A stretch of DNA of 33,802 nt from SAR202 cluster bacterium (GCA_016872355.1 VGZY01000001.1:1-33802), one strand, 5' to 3'; positions 1-8,121 are shown, counted from the first letter of the stretch. Made by a program: numbers and translations. Notes: generated by a model not told the origin, from the sequence alone.

Positions 1-473
1 ACACCGTTTTTGGGGGCCATGGGCACTCCTCAAAAACTTGATGATTTTTCAAAACCATGGTAGCCGCCTTACAAAGCCGTTGCCAGTCCATAGGATCACA
101 CATTTTCTGCAAATATGCCCATTTCGACGCTCCGGAAGGAGAAATCCAGGGCGTTGCGTTCAGTCACGCATGTTACCACGCAACACTACCCTTGCCACCC
201 TGAGCGGCAGCGAAGGGTCCAAGAACCTTGCCTGCGGAAGCGCTCGCTGCTGTCAGGGAACGGCCTTAGATTGGCAATAATGGTCATGGATTCCCCCACC
301 TTTTTCGCGTCCGTCGCGGCCGCCACCCGCTGCTTCCCTGGCCTGTTCCTTTTGGCCCCTACCCTTCCTTTGCAAACCGTAATATACTTCCCCCGACCGC
401 CGATGACTCCTCAAAACATTCATGGCGCGCAAAATATTCTTCAGGGCTCCACTGTCCCAACAGGAGAAACAAC
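1..473. other. Non-coding or unresolved leader region
   Basis: I find no convincing gene here. The open frames that cross it have no recognisable domain, and the longest one overlaps the well-supported gene that starts at 474 in another frame. At 196-220 there is a CACCCTGAGCGGCAGCGAAG-type stretch followed by GGTCC. It resembles a short interspersed intergenic repeat seen in many GC-rich genomes, but that is recollection and not proof. The only clear functional site is the AGGAG ribosome-binding sequence at 462-466, serving the next gene. Confidence 0.5.
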
Positions 474-2042
474 GTGCAAAAACCTCGACTCATCTACTAC
501 ACCGACGGCCACCACTTCCATGCAAAGCGCATCGAGCCGCCCGCGAGCATCCACATGCTCCAGTGGCCGGCAGATGAGGTGGCAGGCACAGGCGTGGACC
601 TGCTGGTGCTCGGACTGGGCTACGGCGACGTCTATTTCCACAACAGCAAGGCGGGGCGCGTCGTCGGCGACAAGAAGGAAGTCTGGGAGAACTACATCGA
701 CTGGCGCATCATGCGCATGGTCGAGGAGGGCAAGAAGCTGGGCACGGACCAGCTCCGTGAGGTCATCAAGCACGGGCGGGATCTCGGCATTACGGTGTTC
801 CCCAGCCTCAAGCTCCAGGACAGCGCGAAGCAGGGAGACGAGCGGTGCGGCTGGCTGAAGTGGAACAAGGGCGCTGAGGTCTGCATCGGCGAGGGCAAGC
901 TGCAGTGGAACTACGACTTCGCCCGCCAGGATGTACGCGACGACAAGCTGGCCATTGCGCGCGAGGTTCTTGAAGACTACGGCGCGGACGGCCTTGAGCT
1001 CGATTTTGAGTTCGGCGGAGCGCTGTTCAAGCCATCCGAAGCAGTCAAGAACACCGGGCTTATGAACGACTACGTCGCGCAGTTCCGCAAGCTTGCGAAA
1101 GAGATCGGCAAGAAGCAGAAGCGCGAAATCAAGCTTATGGCCCGCATAGAAGCCGACCGCGAGAACAACCTCGCCAAGGGCATCGACGTAGAGGCATGGT
1201 TCAAGCAGGGCAGCATCGATTGGGTCGTAGGCCAGGACCGCGCAGTGCTGACCGACCCCGGCGTGCAGGCCAAATGGCTGCCGGACATCGCCAACGCTCA
1301 CGGCGGCGCAGCGTACTTCCGCCCTCCCCGCCGCGTCTACGACGAGCGCGTCGGGCTGCCGGCCATCGAACACTATCGCGCTCTGGGCGCGAACCTCAAG
1401 GCGCAGGGCTATTCAGGCCAGTACCACGGCTACCTGCCGTGGCCGTTCGCCGAGCGCGAGTACCAGATCCTTCGCGAGCTCGCCTACCCTGAGATGTTCG
1501 CCCGCAGGGACAAGGCGTTCACCACCCAGCCCAAAGAGGGCGAGGCCGGCAAGCCGACCACAACGCCACACCGGCAGGTGCCGGCAGTATTGAAGGAAGG
1601 CGAAACGGTCTGTGTGGACCTGACCGTATCGGACGATTTCGCCTCGGCGCGCCGTGACGGCGAAATGCGCAAGCCCGTCCTGACCCTGAGGTATGCGTTC
1701 TATTGCATTGAGGACGACATCGAGGTCAGGATCAACGGACGTCCGCTCAAGAAGGCTGACGCGGAGATCACGGACGAGCGCGCTCTCCAGATCCCGGTGC
1801 AGCTCGCAGGCGGCATGAGCGTCCAGGCGCCGCTCGGGTTTTCCGCCCACTGGTTCCGGTGGAAGCTGGAGCTGGACGATGTGAAGACCGGCAGCAACCG
1901 CATCGAAGTGCAGGTCAAGAAGACCGACAAGCGCGCCGGTTTCACACGCAGCCTTATCGGCGTGGAGATACTTACCCGCTTCAAAGACTTCGTGCGACCG
2001 GAAGCGTTCGACATGCACCGCGTGGCGCCGAAGTCCGGGTAA
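474..2042 (+). CDS. Glycoside hydrolase-like TIM-barrel protein
   Basis: A 522-residue protein starting at GTG, chosen because AGGAG lies 7 nt upstream. The N-terminal two thirds looks like a (beta/alpha)8 barrel of the uncharacterised glycosidase-like type. It has a WNYDFARQDVRDDK stretch followed by an IAREVLEDYGADGLELDFEF motif, where the Asp/Glu at the strand end would sit in the active-site cleft; the pattern is typical of GHL/GH10-like hypothetical proteins. The last ~150 residues look like a beta-sandwich appendix (alternating hydrophobic strands, an RINGRPL turn). No signal peptide is visible, so it is probably cytoplasmic. A rho-independent terminator follows. The substrate is unknown, and hydrolase activity is inferred from the barrel pattern only. 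Confidence 0.8.
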   Translation: MQKPRLIYYTDGHHFHAKRIEPPASIHMLQWPADEVAGTGVDLLVLGLGYGDVYFHNSKAGRVVGDKKEVWENYIDWRIMRMVEEGKKLGTDQLREVIKHGRDLGITVFPSLKLQDSAKQGDERCGWLKWNKGAEVCIGEGKLQWNYDFARQDVRDDKLAIAREVLEDYGADGLELDFEFGGALFKPSEAVKNTGLMNDYVAQFRKLAKEIGKKQKREIKLMARIEADRENNLAKGIDVEAWFKQGSIDWVVGQDRAVLTDPGVQAKWLPDIANAHGGAAYFRPPRRVYDERVGLPAIEHYRALGANLKAQGYSGQYHGYLPWPFAEREYQILRELAYPEMFARRDKAFTTQPKEGEAGKPTTTPHRQVPAVLKEGETVCVDLTVSDDFASARRDGEMRKPVLTLRYAFYCIEDDIEVRINGRPLKKADAEITDERALQIPVQLAGGMSVQAPLGFSAHWFRWKLELDDVKTGSNRIEVQVKKTDKRAGFTRSLIGVEILTRFKDFVRPEAFDMHRVAPKSG

Positions 2043-2137
2043 TACGGGCGTAATGGCGGCCGGCATTGGAGCGCTGGCATTTGTAAGGCTAAGGGGCAGG
2101 AAGCGAGCCGCGTAGTTCCGGTTAACAGCATCCAAGA

Positions 2138-2170
2138 GGGGCCACGAGTATTCGCGGCCCCTTTTCTTTT
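2138..2170 (+). terminator. Rho-independent terminator
   Basis: GGGGCC at 2138-2143 pairs with GGCCCC at 2156-2161 around a 12-nt loop, followed by a T-rich run (TTTTCTTTT). It ends the transcript of the gene at 474-2042 and isolates it from the next gene. Confidence 0.75.
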
Positions 2171-2223
2171 GGCCCCAACACCTCCAAGATTACTTTTAAC
2201 CATGATGGTTGACGGAGGATGAG

Positions 2224-3645
2224 ATGGCCCCAACGGTCCGGTTCCTGGGAGCGGCGCAAAACGTCACCGGCTCATGCTACCTAGTGGAGACCAACGGCAG
2301 CCGCGTTCTGGTTGACTGCGGCATGTACCAGGAGCGCGAGCTGAGATCCAGGAACTGGGACCCCTTTCCAGTGCCGCCTGGCACAATCGACGCTATCGTG
2401 CTCACCCATTCTCACATAGACCATAGTGGGCTGATTCCGAAGCTTGTGCGGGACGGCTTCAAGGGCAGGATATTCTGCACGCCGGCGACTGCCGAGATCG
2501 CAAAGATCATGCTGCTTGACTCCGCCGAAGTGCAGGAGGAGGACGCGGCGTACAAAAAGCGCCGCCACCAGCGCGAAGGGCGGACCGGCCCCTACCCTGA
2601 GATACCGCTGTACACCCGGCGGGACGCGCTGGACAGCTACAAGCTGTTCGAGCCGTCGCACTACGGCTTGTGGACCAGCGTAGCCCCCGGTATCGAGGCG
2701 GTGTTGTACGACGCAGGCCACGTGCTGGGCTGCGCGTTCGTCCGCCTGGAGGTCGGGACGAAGGGCAGCCGCCGGTCCATAGTCTTCTCAGGCGACGTGG
2801 GACGCTTTGACAAGCCCGTGCTTGCAGACCCTTCGGCGCCGGGGCCAGCGGACTACATCGTCGTGGAGTCCACGTACGGAGACCGGCTGCATAATGAGGC
2901 GCGGGACCTAAATGCGGCCCTCGTGGAGGTCATCAACTCAACGGTCGAGAAGGGAGGCAATCTTCTGATCCCCAGCTTCGCGCTGGAGAGGACGCAGGAC
3001 CTGATTTTCCGCATGAAGCGGCTGCTCGCGGAGAAGCGGATACCCGAAATGATGGTGTTCCTGGACAGCCCAATGGCCGCGCGGATCACCGAGGTATTCG
3101 AGGACCATCCGGAGTACCTGGACGAAGATGTGAGGGAGCTGTTCAGCGATGGCGGCTCGCCTTTCGATTTCCCTGGGCTTGTTACCGTGAGGAACCCGGA
3201 GACATCGAAGTCCATAAACAAGATCAGGGGCAGCGTGGTGATCATCGCGGGGGCGGGCATGTGCACCGGAGGAAGGATCAAGCACCACCTGACGACGAAC
3301 ATCTCGAGGCCCGAGAGCACCATTATGTTCGTCGGGTACCAGGCGGAGGGGACGCTTGGAAGGCAGATACTGGACGGAAACCCGGAAGTGCGCGTCCTGG
3401 GCAACATGTACCCGGTGCGGGCGAGGATAATAGCCCTCCAGGGGTTCTCTGCGCACGCCGACCGGGATGAGCTGCTGCGGGGTGGTTGGCCGGGTTTTCC
3501 GCGCTGCCGAAGCGGGTGTTCATCACTCACGGAGAGCGCTCCGCCGGAGAGGCGTTCGCCTAAGCCGTGCGTCAGCGGTTCGGATGGCCGGTGGCGGTCC
3601 CGGCGTACGGTGAGAGCGCGCCGCTGGACTGAGCCGTCGGGTTGA
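2224..3645 (+). CDS. Beta-CASP metallo-beta-lactamase-fold hydrolase (RNA-processing type), frameshifted C-terminus
   Basis: The start is ATG 2224, because GGAGG (2214-2218) sits 5 nt before it; an in-frame TTG at 2209 would overlap that site. The family includes mRNA 3'-end-processing exo/endonucleases (YSH1/RNase J relatives). Zn ligands are visible: THSHIDHSG (H62, H64, D66, H67), AGHVLG (H166) and SGDVG (D191). The beta-CASP motif A acid is in VESTYGDR (E215) and motif B His is in FSAHAD (H411). Right after residue 419 (nt 3480) the frame is lost. In the frame beginning at 3483 one reads WLAGFSALPKRVFITHGERS, so the motif C THGE at 3525-3536 is out of frame. That restored frame then meets TAA at 3561. 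The listed C-terminal ~55 residues are therefore not homologous protein. Activity is doubtful. Confidence 0.85.
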   Translation: MAPTVRFLGAAQNVTGSCYLVETNGSRVLVDCGMYQERELRSRNWDPFPVPPGTIDAIVLTHSHIDHSGLIPKLVRDGFKGRIFCTPATAEIAKIMLLDSAEVQEEDAAYKKRRHQREGRTGPYPEIPLYTRRDALDSYKLFEPSHYGLWTSVAPGIEAVLYDAGHVLGCAFVRLEVGTKGSRRSIVFSGDVGRFDKPVLADPSAPGPADYIVVESTYGDRLHNEARDLNAALVEVINSTVEKGGNLLIPSFALERTQDLIFRMKRLLAEKRIPEMMVFLDSPMAARITEVFEDHPEYLDEDVRELFSDGGSPFDFPGLVTVRNPETSKSINKIRGSVVIIAGAGMCTGGRIKHHLTTNISRPESTIMFVGYQAEGTLGRQILDGNPEVRVLGNMYPVRARIIALQGFSAHADRDELLRGGWPGFPRCRSGCSSLTESAPPERRSPKPCVSGSDGRWRSRRTVRARRWTEPSG

Positions 3646-3670
3646 ACGGCCAGGCAATTGTATATACAAT
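3642..3670 (+). promoter_or_regulatory. brnTA promoter with overlapping palindromic operator
   Basis: TTGAAC (3642-3647), a 17-nt spacer and TACAAT (3665-3670) form a good sigma-70-type promoter. A perfect 14-bp palindrome, ATTGTATATACAAT (3657-3670), covers the -10 box. BrnA antitoxins are known to repress their own promoter, so this is a likely BrnA operator. Binding is inferred from position and symmetry. Confidence 0.7.
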
Positions 3671-3672
3671 AG

Positions 3673-3993
3673 GTACATACATCGGACTTTGAGTGGGACG
3701 AGCAGAAAAGAGCCACGAACCAGATAAAGCACGGCGTCGATTTTGCGGGCGCCGCAGCGATCTTCGACGGCCCCATCACGCGCCGCGTCGACAACCGATT
3801 GGACTACGGTGAGAAGAGATATGTCGCCACGGGGGCAGCCGGCACGGCCATTCTTGCGGTGGTCTATACAATGCGCGGAGATATCTGCCGAATCATATCT
3901 GCCAGAAAGGCCCATGGGGATGAAAGACAACGTTACCAGGATGCGGTCGGACGAGGCGAAGCAAAGCGATACGACCGATTGGGAAAGGATTAA
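3673..3993 (+). CDS. brnT: BrnT family type II toxin, no canonical start codon
   Basis: The reading frame from 3685 gives DFEWDEQKRATNQIKHGVDF, then an internal VDNRLDYGEKRY segment, and ends RGDICRIISARKAHGDER plus a short tail. This is the standard layout of the ~90-residue BrnT ribonuclease toxins (RelE-like fold), which inhibit translation by cleaving RNA. A TAG at 3670-3672 closes the frame upstream. Between it and the first conserved residue there is no ATG, GTG or TTG; the first in-frame canonical start is TTG 3799, which would discard the N-terminal third. The TCG at 3682-3684 is one base from TTG and stands where the initiator would be expected. The gene is therefore either dead by start loss or uses an unusual start. 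It overlaps brnA. Confidence 0.75.
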   Translation, partial: VHTSDFEWDEQKRATNQIKHGVDFAGAAAIFDGPITRRVDNRLDYGEKRYVATGAAGTAILAVVYTMRGDICRIISARKAHGDERQRYQDAVGRGEAKRYDRLGKD

Positions 3994-4273
3994 GCGGCTG
4001 ACCGACGAGGAGATCGCCGCTGCGGTTGCTTCGGATCCGGACGCGGCTCCCATAGACCATGCTTTCTGGGAAAGCGGATTCGAAGTCATACTCCCCGATC
4101 CAAAGAGGCCGGTCTCCCTTCGCCTGGACGCCGATGTGGTGGACTGGTTCCGGCGCGGCGGCCGCGGCTACCAGACGCGCATCAACGCCGTGCTGAGGTC
4201 CTATGTTTCAGCGCAGATAGAGCGCGAAAAGCGTGCCGTGGCTAAGAAGAAGACTGTTCGCAAGTCCGCATAG
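3920..4273 (+). CDS. brnA: BrnA family antitoxin
   Basis: A 117-residue protein. The start at ATG 3920 was chosen because AAAGG (3906-3910) lies 9 nt upstream; ATG 3914 and 3941 are alternatives. The N-terminal half carries the acidic linker usual for BrnA (DEEIAAAVASDPDAAP, then an aromatic FWESGFEVILPDPKRP). The C-terminal half is the ribbon-helix-helix-like DNA-binding region, VSLRLDADVVDWFRRGGRGY followed by QTRINAVLRSYV. It would neutralise BrnT and repress the promoter at 3642-3670. It overlaps brnT by 74 nt, so the two are translationally coupled. The frame is intact although the toxin start is missing, as expected if the antitoxin outlives an inactivated toxin. Confidence 0.85.
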   Translation: MKDNVTRMRSDEAKQSDTTDWERIKRLTDEEIAAAVASDPDAAPIDHAFWESGFEVILPDPKRPVSLRLDADVVDWFRRGGRGYQTRINAVLRSYVSAQIEREKRAVAKKKTVRKSA

Positions 4274-4370
4274 ACCCAGGCGGAGTGATCCCCGTCGCGC
4301 CCTCGGGACTGGATAACGCCTGCCGCGTGCTGTAAAATCCTCGCGAACATCACCTCCAAAGGAGACTCAC

Positions 4371-5294
4371 GTGAATCGCGAGGAGATCAAGAAGCTGATA
4401 CGCGGCACGCCCGCGACGGTGCCCACGCCGTTTGACGACAAATACCAGGTCGACTACGCGAAGCTGACCGACCTCACCAAGTGGTGGGTGGAGCAGGGCC
4501 TCGGAACGGACGTCGCGCCGATCAAGACCTCTGCCGCGATGGGCGAGGGCCCCGACCTGAACGACGAGGAGTGGCCAGCCATTCTCCGGACGGTGGTCAA
4601 TGCCGCCCCGCGCGGCACGAAGGTCATCTGCGCACTAAAGACGAAGAATACGCTGCACACTATCGAGGACGCCAAGCGCGCAGCGGACCTGGGGGCCATC
4701 GGACTGCAGATAGACCTGCCGATCTTTCACCACTCCAACCAGGATGACTACGTCCGCTACTTCACGGATATCTCCGACAAGATCGATATCGGAATCATGA
4801 TCTATAACACATGGTGGTTCGGATGCGAGCACCTCGAACCCGACACCATCCTGCGCCTCAAGGATGCCGAGCACGTCACCGCGATCAAGTGGTCCGCCCC
4901 CCAGGGCAAGAACTACGACGACATGACAAAGTTCTCGGGTATATTCAACGTCATCGACAACTCCGGCCAGGCAGTGCGCGCCCACAAGAACGGCGGGCGC
5001 GGCTACATCAGCGCCACGATCGCGGCCTACCCGAAGTTCGACCTCGAGGTCTGGAAGCTGCTGGAGGCCAAGAAGTACGACGAGGCCCAGGCCATGCTGG
5101 ACAAGTACCGCACCCCGTGGTCGGAGTGGGCCAAGAAGGCCTCGGCGAAGTCCGGCGGCTACCGGCAGATAAAGGGCCTCATGAGGGCCATCGGGAAGCC
5201 GGCAGGCGACCCTCGCCCGCCGACGCTCCCCTGCAGCGAGGAAGAGGTTGCGGACCTGAAGAAGGTCCTCAAGGGCATGGGCTGGATCAAGTAA
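4371..5294 (+). CDS. Dihydrodipicolinate synthase (DapA) family protein
   Basis: 307 residues with a GTG start 6 nt after AAAGGAG (4358-4364). It belongs to the class I aldolase/lyase family of DapA and N-acetylneuraminate lyase. The Schiff-base lysine is K173 in VTAIKWSAPQ and the catalytic tyrosine is Y145 in IYNTWW. The usual GTTGE loop is replaced by KTSAAMGEG (51-60). Together with the altered residues after the tyrosine (TWW instead of the usual NxP), this suggests a substrate other than aspartate semialdehyde. It is probably a pyruvate-dependent aldolase or dehydratase in carbohydrate-acid catabolism rather than lysine synthesis. It stands alone between the brnTA pair and a strong terminator. 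The family call is firm; the reaction is not known. Confidence 0.9.
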   Translation: MNREEIKKLIRGTPATVPTPFDDKYQVDYAKLTDLTKWWVEQGLGTDVAPIKTSAAMGEGPDLNDEEWPAILRTVVNAAPRGTKVICALKTKNTLHTIEDAKRAADLGAIGLQIDLPIFHHSNQDDYVRYFTDISDKIDIGIMIYNTWWFGCEHLEPDTILRLKDAEHVTAIKWSAPQGKNYDDMTKFSGIFNVIDNSGQAVRAHKNGGRGYISATIAAYPKFDLEVWKLLEAKKYDEAQAMLDKYRTPWSEWAKKASAKSGGYRQIKGLMRAIGKPAGDPRPPTLPCSEEEVADLKKVLKGMGWIK

Positions 5295-5311
5295 GAATCG
5301 CCCGCGATTGG

Positions 5312-5338
5312 GGGCCCCGGTCTTCGGGGCCCTTTTTG
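5312..5338 (+). terminator. Rho-independent terminator
   Basis: GGGCCCCG (5312-5319) pairs perfectly with CGGGGCCC (5325-5332) over a 5-nt loop and is followed by TTTTT. It ends the DapA-family transcript. Confidence 0.9.
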
Positions 5339-5365
5339 TTGAATACGTCCCTCAGGAGGCAGTCG

Positions 5366-5953
5366 ATGGGTAAGAACATCCCGCTGGACGCGCCGCAGCT
5401 CACCTGGCAGGGCGCAATGTCGCCGCCGCCTATCGCCGGCAAGCAGATCGACCTTCTCCTGCCGGTGCCGCATATCTGGGAGGCGACGAAGCTCCTGCTG
5501 GAGGGCAACTCCCGGATGCAGGAGGTCGTGGACGCGTTCAGGATGCGCCGGCCTATCGACGGCGTGGTGTTCGAGGAGGACGGCTTCCGGGTGACTGCGC
5601 ACCACAATACGCACGTCGGCGCGCCGAGGCCTGGGCAGCCGTGGGAGTCGTTCTCCTATCGCTTCGAGGCCGACGGGCAGTCGATCGTCTACTCCGGCGA
5701 CATCGGCCGGCCGGAGGATGTCACGCCGCTCATCGAGCAAGGGTGCGACATGCTCCTGATGGAGTGCGGCCACCACTCCGTGGAGGAGGTCTGCGAGTAC
5801 GGCAAGCGGACGCTGGACAGGAAGTCGCGCATGGCCCTGCTCCACCACGGCCGGGCGGTTGTCGCCGCCCCTCCGGGGGAGCTCCGCAAGGGTAAGGCGA
5901 TACTGGGCGAGCGCGCCTTCTACGCCACCGAGGGGATGAGCCTCTTCCTGTAG
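5366..5953 (+). CDS. Metallo-beta-lactamase-fold hydrolase, N-terminally truncated copy
   Basis: 195 residues; ATG 5366 has a strong CAGGAGG site (5353-5359). From about residue 30 it aligns without gaps with the next gene: LLPVPHIWEATKLLLEG, then a VTAHHNTHVGAP motif (third Zn-binding element), VYSGDIGRPED (bridging Asp), MECGHHSVEEV and LLHHGRAV (last His). The HxHxDH signature that opens the metal site is absent, because the first ~100 residues of the family are replaced by ~30 unrelated residues. The DNA from about 5455 to 5953 is a direct repeat of 6274-6772 at a constant offset of 819 nt. It may be a dead duplicate, or it may act as a partner subunit for the N-terminal piece at 5981; the good ribosome-binding site leaves this open. 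Confidence 0.75.
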   Translation: MGKNIPLDAPQLTWQGAMSPPPIAGKQIDLLLPVPHIWEATKLLLEGNSRMQEVVDAFRMRRPIDGVVFEEDGFRVTAHHNTHVGAPRPGQPWESFSYRFEADGQSIVYSGDIGRPEDVTPLIEQGCDMLLMECGHHSVEEVCEYGKRTLDRKSRMALLHHGRAVVAAPPGELRKGKAILGERAFYATEGMSLFL

Positions 5954-5980
5954 ACAGATGCAATCGCAAAAGGCAGATAC

Positions 5981-6298
5981 ATGAAGATCACGTTCATAGG
6001 CACATCCGCGGGCACCGAACCGATGGCCGGCAAGCGACACAGCTCTTTTGCTGTCGAGTACCGTGGCGCGGTCTACTGGTTCGATACCGGCGAGGCCTGC
6101 GCTTACCACGGGTACCTGGCCGGCATCGACATCATGGCGACGCGGGCCATCTTCATCACGCACCGCCACACCGACCACACCGGCGGGCTGCCGATGCTCG
6201 TCTGGAACATCCGCAAGCTGAACAACACGTCGAAAGACCCGGCAGGCAGGATCAGCAACAAGCACTTCCGGCTCATACTGCCCGTCCCGCACATCTAA
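5981..6298 (+). CDS. Metallo-beta-lactamase-fold hydrolase, N-terminal piece (gene split by TAA)
   Basis: 105 residues beginning MKITFIGTSAGTEP and carrying the metal signature FITHRHTDHTGG. It resembles the RNase Z/arylsulfatase-like branch of the superfamily. The frame stops at TAA 6296-6298, directly after LPVPHI. In the upstream paralogue the matching codon is TGG (Trp) at 5477-5479. Sequence homologous to the paralogue continues in the same frame from 6299 (DATKLLLEGS...) to 6787, so a nonsense change divided a full-length gene of ~268 codons. An AAAAGG-like site lies just upstream of the ATG. Alone, this piece lacks half of its Zn ligands. Confidence 0.8.
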   Translation: MKITFIGTSAGTEPMAGKRHSSFAVEYRGAVYWFDTGEACAYHGYLAGIDIMATRAIFITHRHTDHTGGLPMLVWNIRKLNNTSKDPAGRISNKHFRLILPVPHI

Positions 6299-6361
6299 GA
6301 CGCGACGAAGCTGCTGCTGGAGGGCAGCACGGGACTTGAGCCGGTCGTCGCGGCCTTCGAC

Positions 6362-6787
6362 GTGGAGCGCCCGAAGGACGGTGTCGTGTTCGACGAGAAC
6401 GGCTTCCGCGTCACCGCGCACCACAACATGCACGTCGGCGCGCCGAAGCCAGGACAGCCATGGGAGTCGTTCTCCTACCGCTTCGAGGCGGACGGCCACG
6501 CAGTGGTATACTCGGGCGACGTGGCGCACCCGGAGGATGTGGACCCGCTGGTGGCGCAGGGCTGCGACCTGCTTCTAATGGAGACCGGCCACCACACCGT
6601 AGAGGCCGTGGGGCAGTACGCGGCGCGCGTGCTACCAAAGGGAGCGCGGCTCGGCTACCTGCACCACGGTCGCGCCGTAATGGCCGACCGCGCGGGCGAG
6701 CTACGGAAGGCAAAGGCGATCATGGGCGAGCGCGCCTTCTTCACAGAAGAGGGCATGGTGATGGAGATTGGGACTGGATCAGTGTAG
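6362..6787 (+). CDS. Metallo-beta-lactamase-fold hydrolase, C-terminal piece
   Basis: Continuation of the gene at 5981 after the TAA; homologous sequence is open from 6299, and the first likely internal start is GTG 6362. It contains VTAHHNMHVGAPKPGQP, VYSGDVAHPED, METGHHTVEAV and YLHHGRAVM, which provide the remaining metal-binding His/Asp residues. It would be translated only by re-initiation or read-through. The stop codon lies inside the left arm of an inverted repeat (6784-6863). Confidence 0.65.
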   Translation: MERPKDGVVFDENGFRVTAHHNMHVGAPKPGQPWESFSYRFEADGHAVVYSGDVAHPEDVDPLVAQGCDLLLMETGHHTVEAVGQYAARVLPKGARLGYLHHGRAVMADRAGELRKAKAIMGERAFFTEEGMVMEIGTGSV

Positions 6788-6863
6788 TCGCGCGATTTAT
6801 CGCGCCCGGATTGTTCGCCAGCCAGCCAGTAGAAAACGCATGCGCGATGAATCGCGCGACTAC
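6784..6863. repeat. 80-bp inverted-repeat element (MITE- or hairpin-like)
   Basis: Arms 6784-6805 and 6842-6863 are reverse complements over 22 nt with one mismatch (core GTCGCGCGATT), separated by 36 nt. It begins inside the stop codon of the upstream gene. No transposase is nearby. It could be a non-autonomous element, a REP-like palindrome or a long terminator-type hairpin; no T-run follows. Confidence 0.75.
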
Positions 6864-6886
6864 AAATACGTTCGGAGTACAAGACT

Positions 6887-8044
6887 GTGAAAGCATCGAT
6901 GTGCACGTATCCATGGGACGTGGCGGATGAGGGCATTGATAACGCCCTGGACAGTATCCAGCAGGTGGCGGGGATGAACGACCTAACCCTAGCGATCAGC
7001 TACCACATCGCCACGTACATGCTGCCGCGCAACCCGAAACGACAGCTTTACTACGGCGAGGACGGGATGCTGCTGTTCCAGCCGGATATGAAGCGCTACT
7101 CCGGCCGCATAAAGCCGCGCATCAGCGAGGTGGTGGACGGCCCCGACTTCCTGAAGCGGCAGACGGACCGCATCCGCGAGCGCGGGATGACGTTGACGGC
7201 GTGGATGGTCTACGCCTACAACCACCACCTGGCGCGCACGTTCCGCGACTGCGCAAAGAAGGACGCGCTGGGCAACCCGTACCTGTCACAGCTATGCGTC
7301 GGCAACCCGAATGTGCGGAGCTACTTCCTCACTCTCACGACCGAGATGATGGAGAAGTTCACGCCGGAGTGCGTTGTCCTGGAGACGCTCAGCTACCGCG
7401 AGTTCGAGTACGGGCTGCTGAACCCCAAGATCAACGCGCTCACGCCGTGGCACCGCTTCCTGCTGGGGCTGTGCATGTGCGAGCACTGCACCACCCTTGC
7501 CACGAAGCGCGGGATGGACGGCCCCGCGTTTCGCGCAGAAGTGGCGGCTGCCCTGCGCCGGGAGCTGCAGCAGCTGCCCACGGAACAGCAGATGGCCGCC
7601 GCTGTAACCCCGGAGCGCATCGGCAACGCGTTTGGAGGCAGGCTCAAGAAGTTCATTGACGCACGTACACACGTGGCGTCGTCGCTTTATGAAGAGGTCG
7701 CGAAGATCGTGAAGAACGGCAAGGCAGAGGTGAGGAGCACGCTCTACACCGAGGCGAATGTGCCTGTGACAGGCCTCTCCCCTGCCCGCATTGACCCTCT
7801 GAACAGCCGCCCCACCGTGCAGCCCGGGGCGGACAACGTCCGCTCGCAGTCGAAGCTCACGCGCTGGACGCCGTACCTTGCGATGGACCCTTCGCAACAC
7901 AAGTCAAAAGCCGATTTCGCGAAAGTGCTATCGGACTGCATCGACGTTGGCATACAGGGTTTCCACATCTACAACTACGGGCTGCTCCGCAAGGAGGAAC
8001 TGGAGTGGGTGGGAGCCACCAGGGACCTGTGGGCGGGGAAGTAG
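6887..8044 (+). CDS. Uncharacterised TIM-barrel-like protein (glycosidase-like)
   Basis: 385 residues; GTG 6887 lies 9 nt after GGAG (6874-6877). The opening MKASMCTYPWDVADEGIDN, the barrel-like segments (LTAWMVYAYNHHLA; LCVGNPNVRSYF; FTPECVVLETLSYREFEYG), the CMCEHC cysteine cluster (about residues 198-203) and the late GIQGFHIYNYGLL strand resemble glycosidase-like TIM-barrel proteins of unknown substrate. The glutamate in VVLETLSY is a candidate active-site residue. The Cys cluster may bind a metal. There is no signal peptide. It leads a run of three plus-strand genes (to 9295) that may share a transcript. Function is not established. Confidence 0.75.
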   Translation: MKASMCTYPWDVADEGIDNALDSIQQVAGMNDLTLAISYHIATYMLPRNPKRQLYYGEDGMLLFQPDMKRYSGRIKPRISEVVDGPDFLKRQTDRIRERGMTLTAWMVYAYNHHLARTFRDCAKKDALGNPYLSQLCVGNPNVRSYFLTLTTEMMEKFTPECVVLETLSYREFEYGLLNPKINALTPWHRFLLGLCMCEHCTTLATKRGMDGPAFRAEVAAALRRELQQLPTEQQMAAAVTPERIGNAFGGRLKKFIDARTHVASSLYEEVAKIVKNGKAEVRSTLYTEANVPVTGLSPARIDPLNSRPTVQPGADNVRSQSKLTRWTPYLAMDPSQHKSKADFAKVLSDCIDVGIQGFHIYNYGLLRKEELEWVGATRDLWAGK

Positions 8045-8121
8045 CCGCGTTTGCAGGACCAACGGCGTTTCAAATACCATTTAGCCTGTCGTCTAACGTC
8101 AACTGGAAGGCATAGCAACAT

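Noticed and set aside
115-858. 247-codon plus-strand open frame at the beginning of the window
   Set aside because: It overlaps the well-supported TIM-barrel gene in another frame, and its translation is low-complexity Ser/Arg/Thr-rich, as expected from shifted GC-rich coding DNA.
5159-6529. 456-codon minus-strand open frame
   Set aside because: Antisense shadow of the DapA-family and metallo-beta-lactamase-fold genes; Val/Arg/Asp-rich translation with no domain.
6784-6863. Insertion sequence
   Set aside because: Only 80 bp, no transposase and no flanking target duplication that I can see; kept as an inverted-repeat element only.
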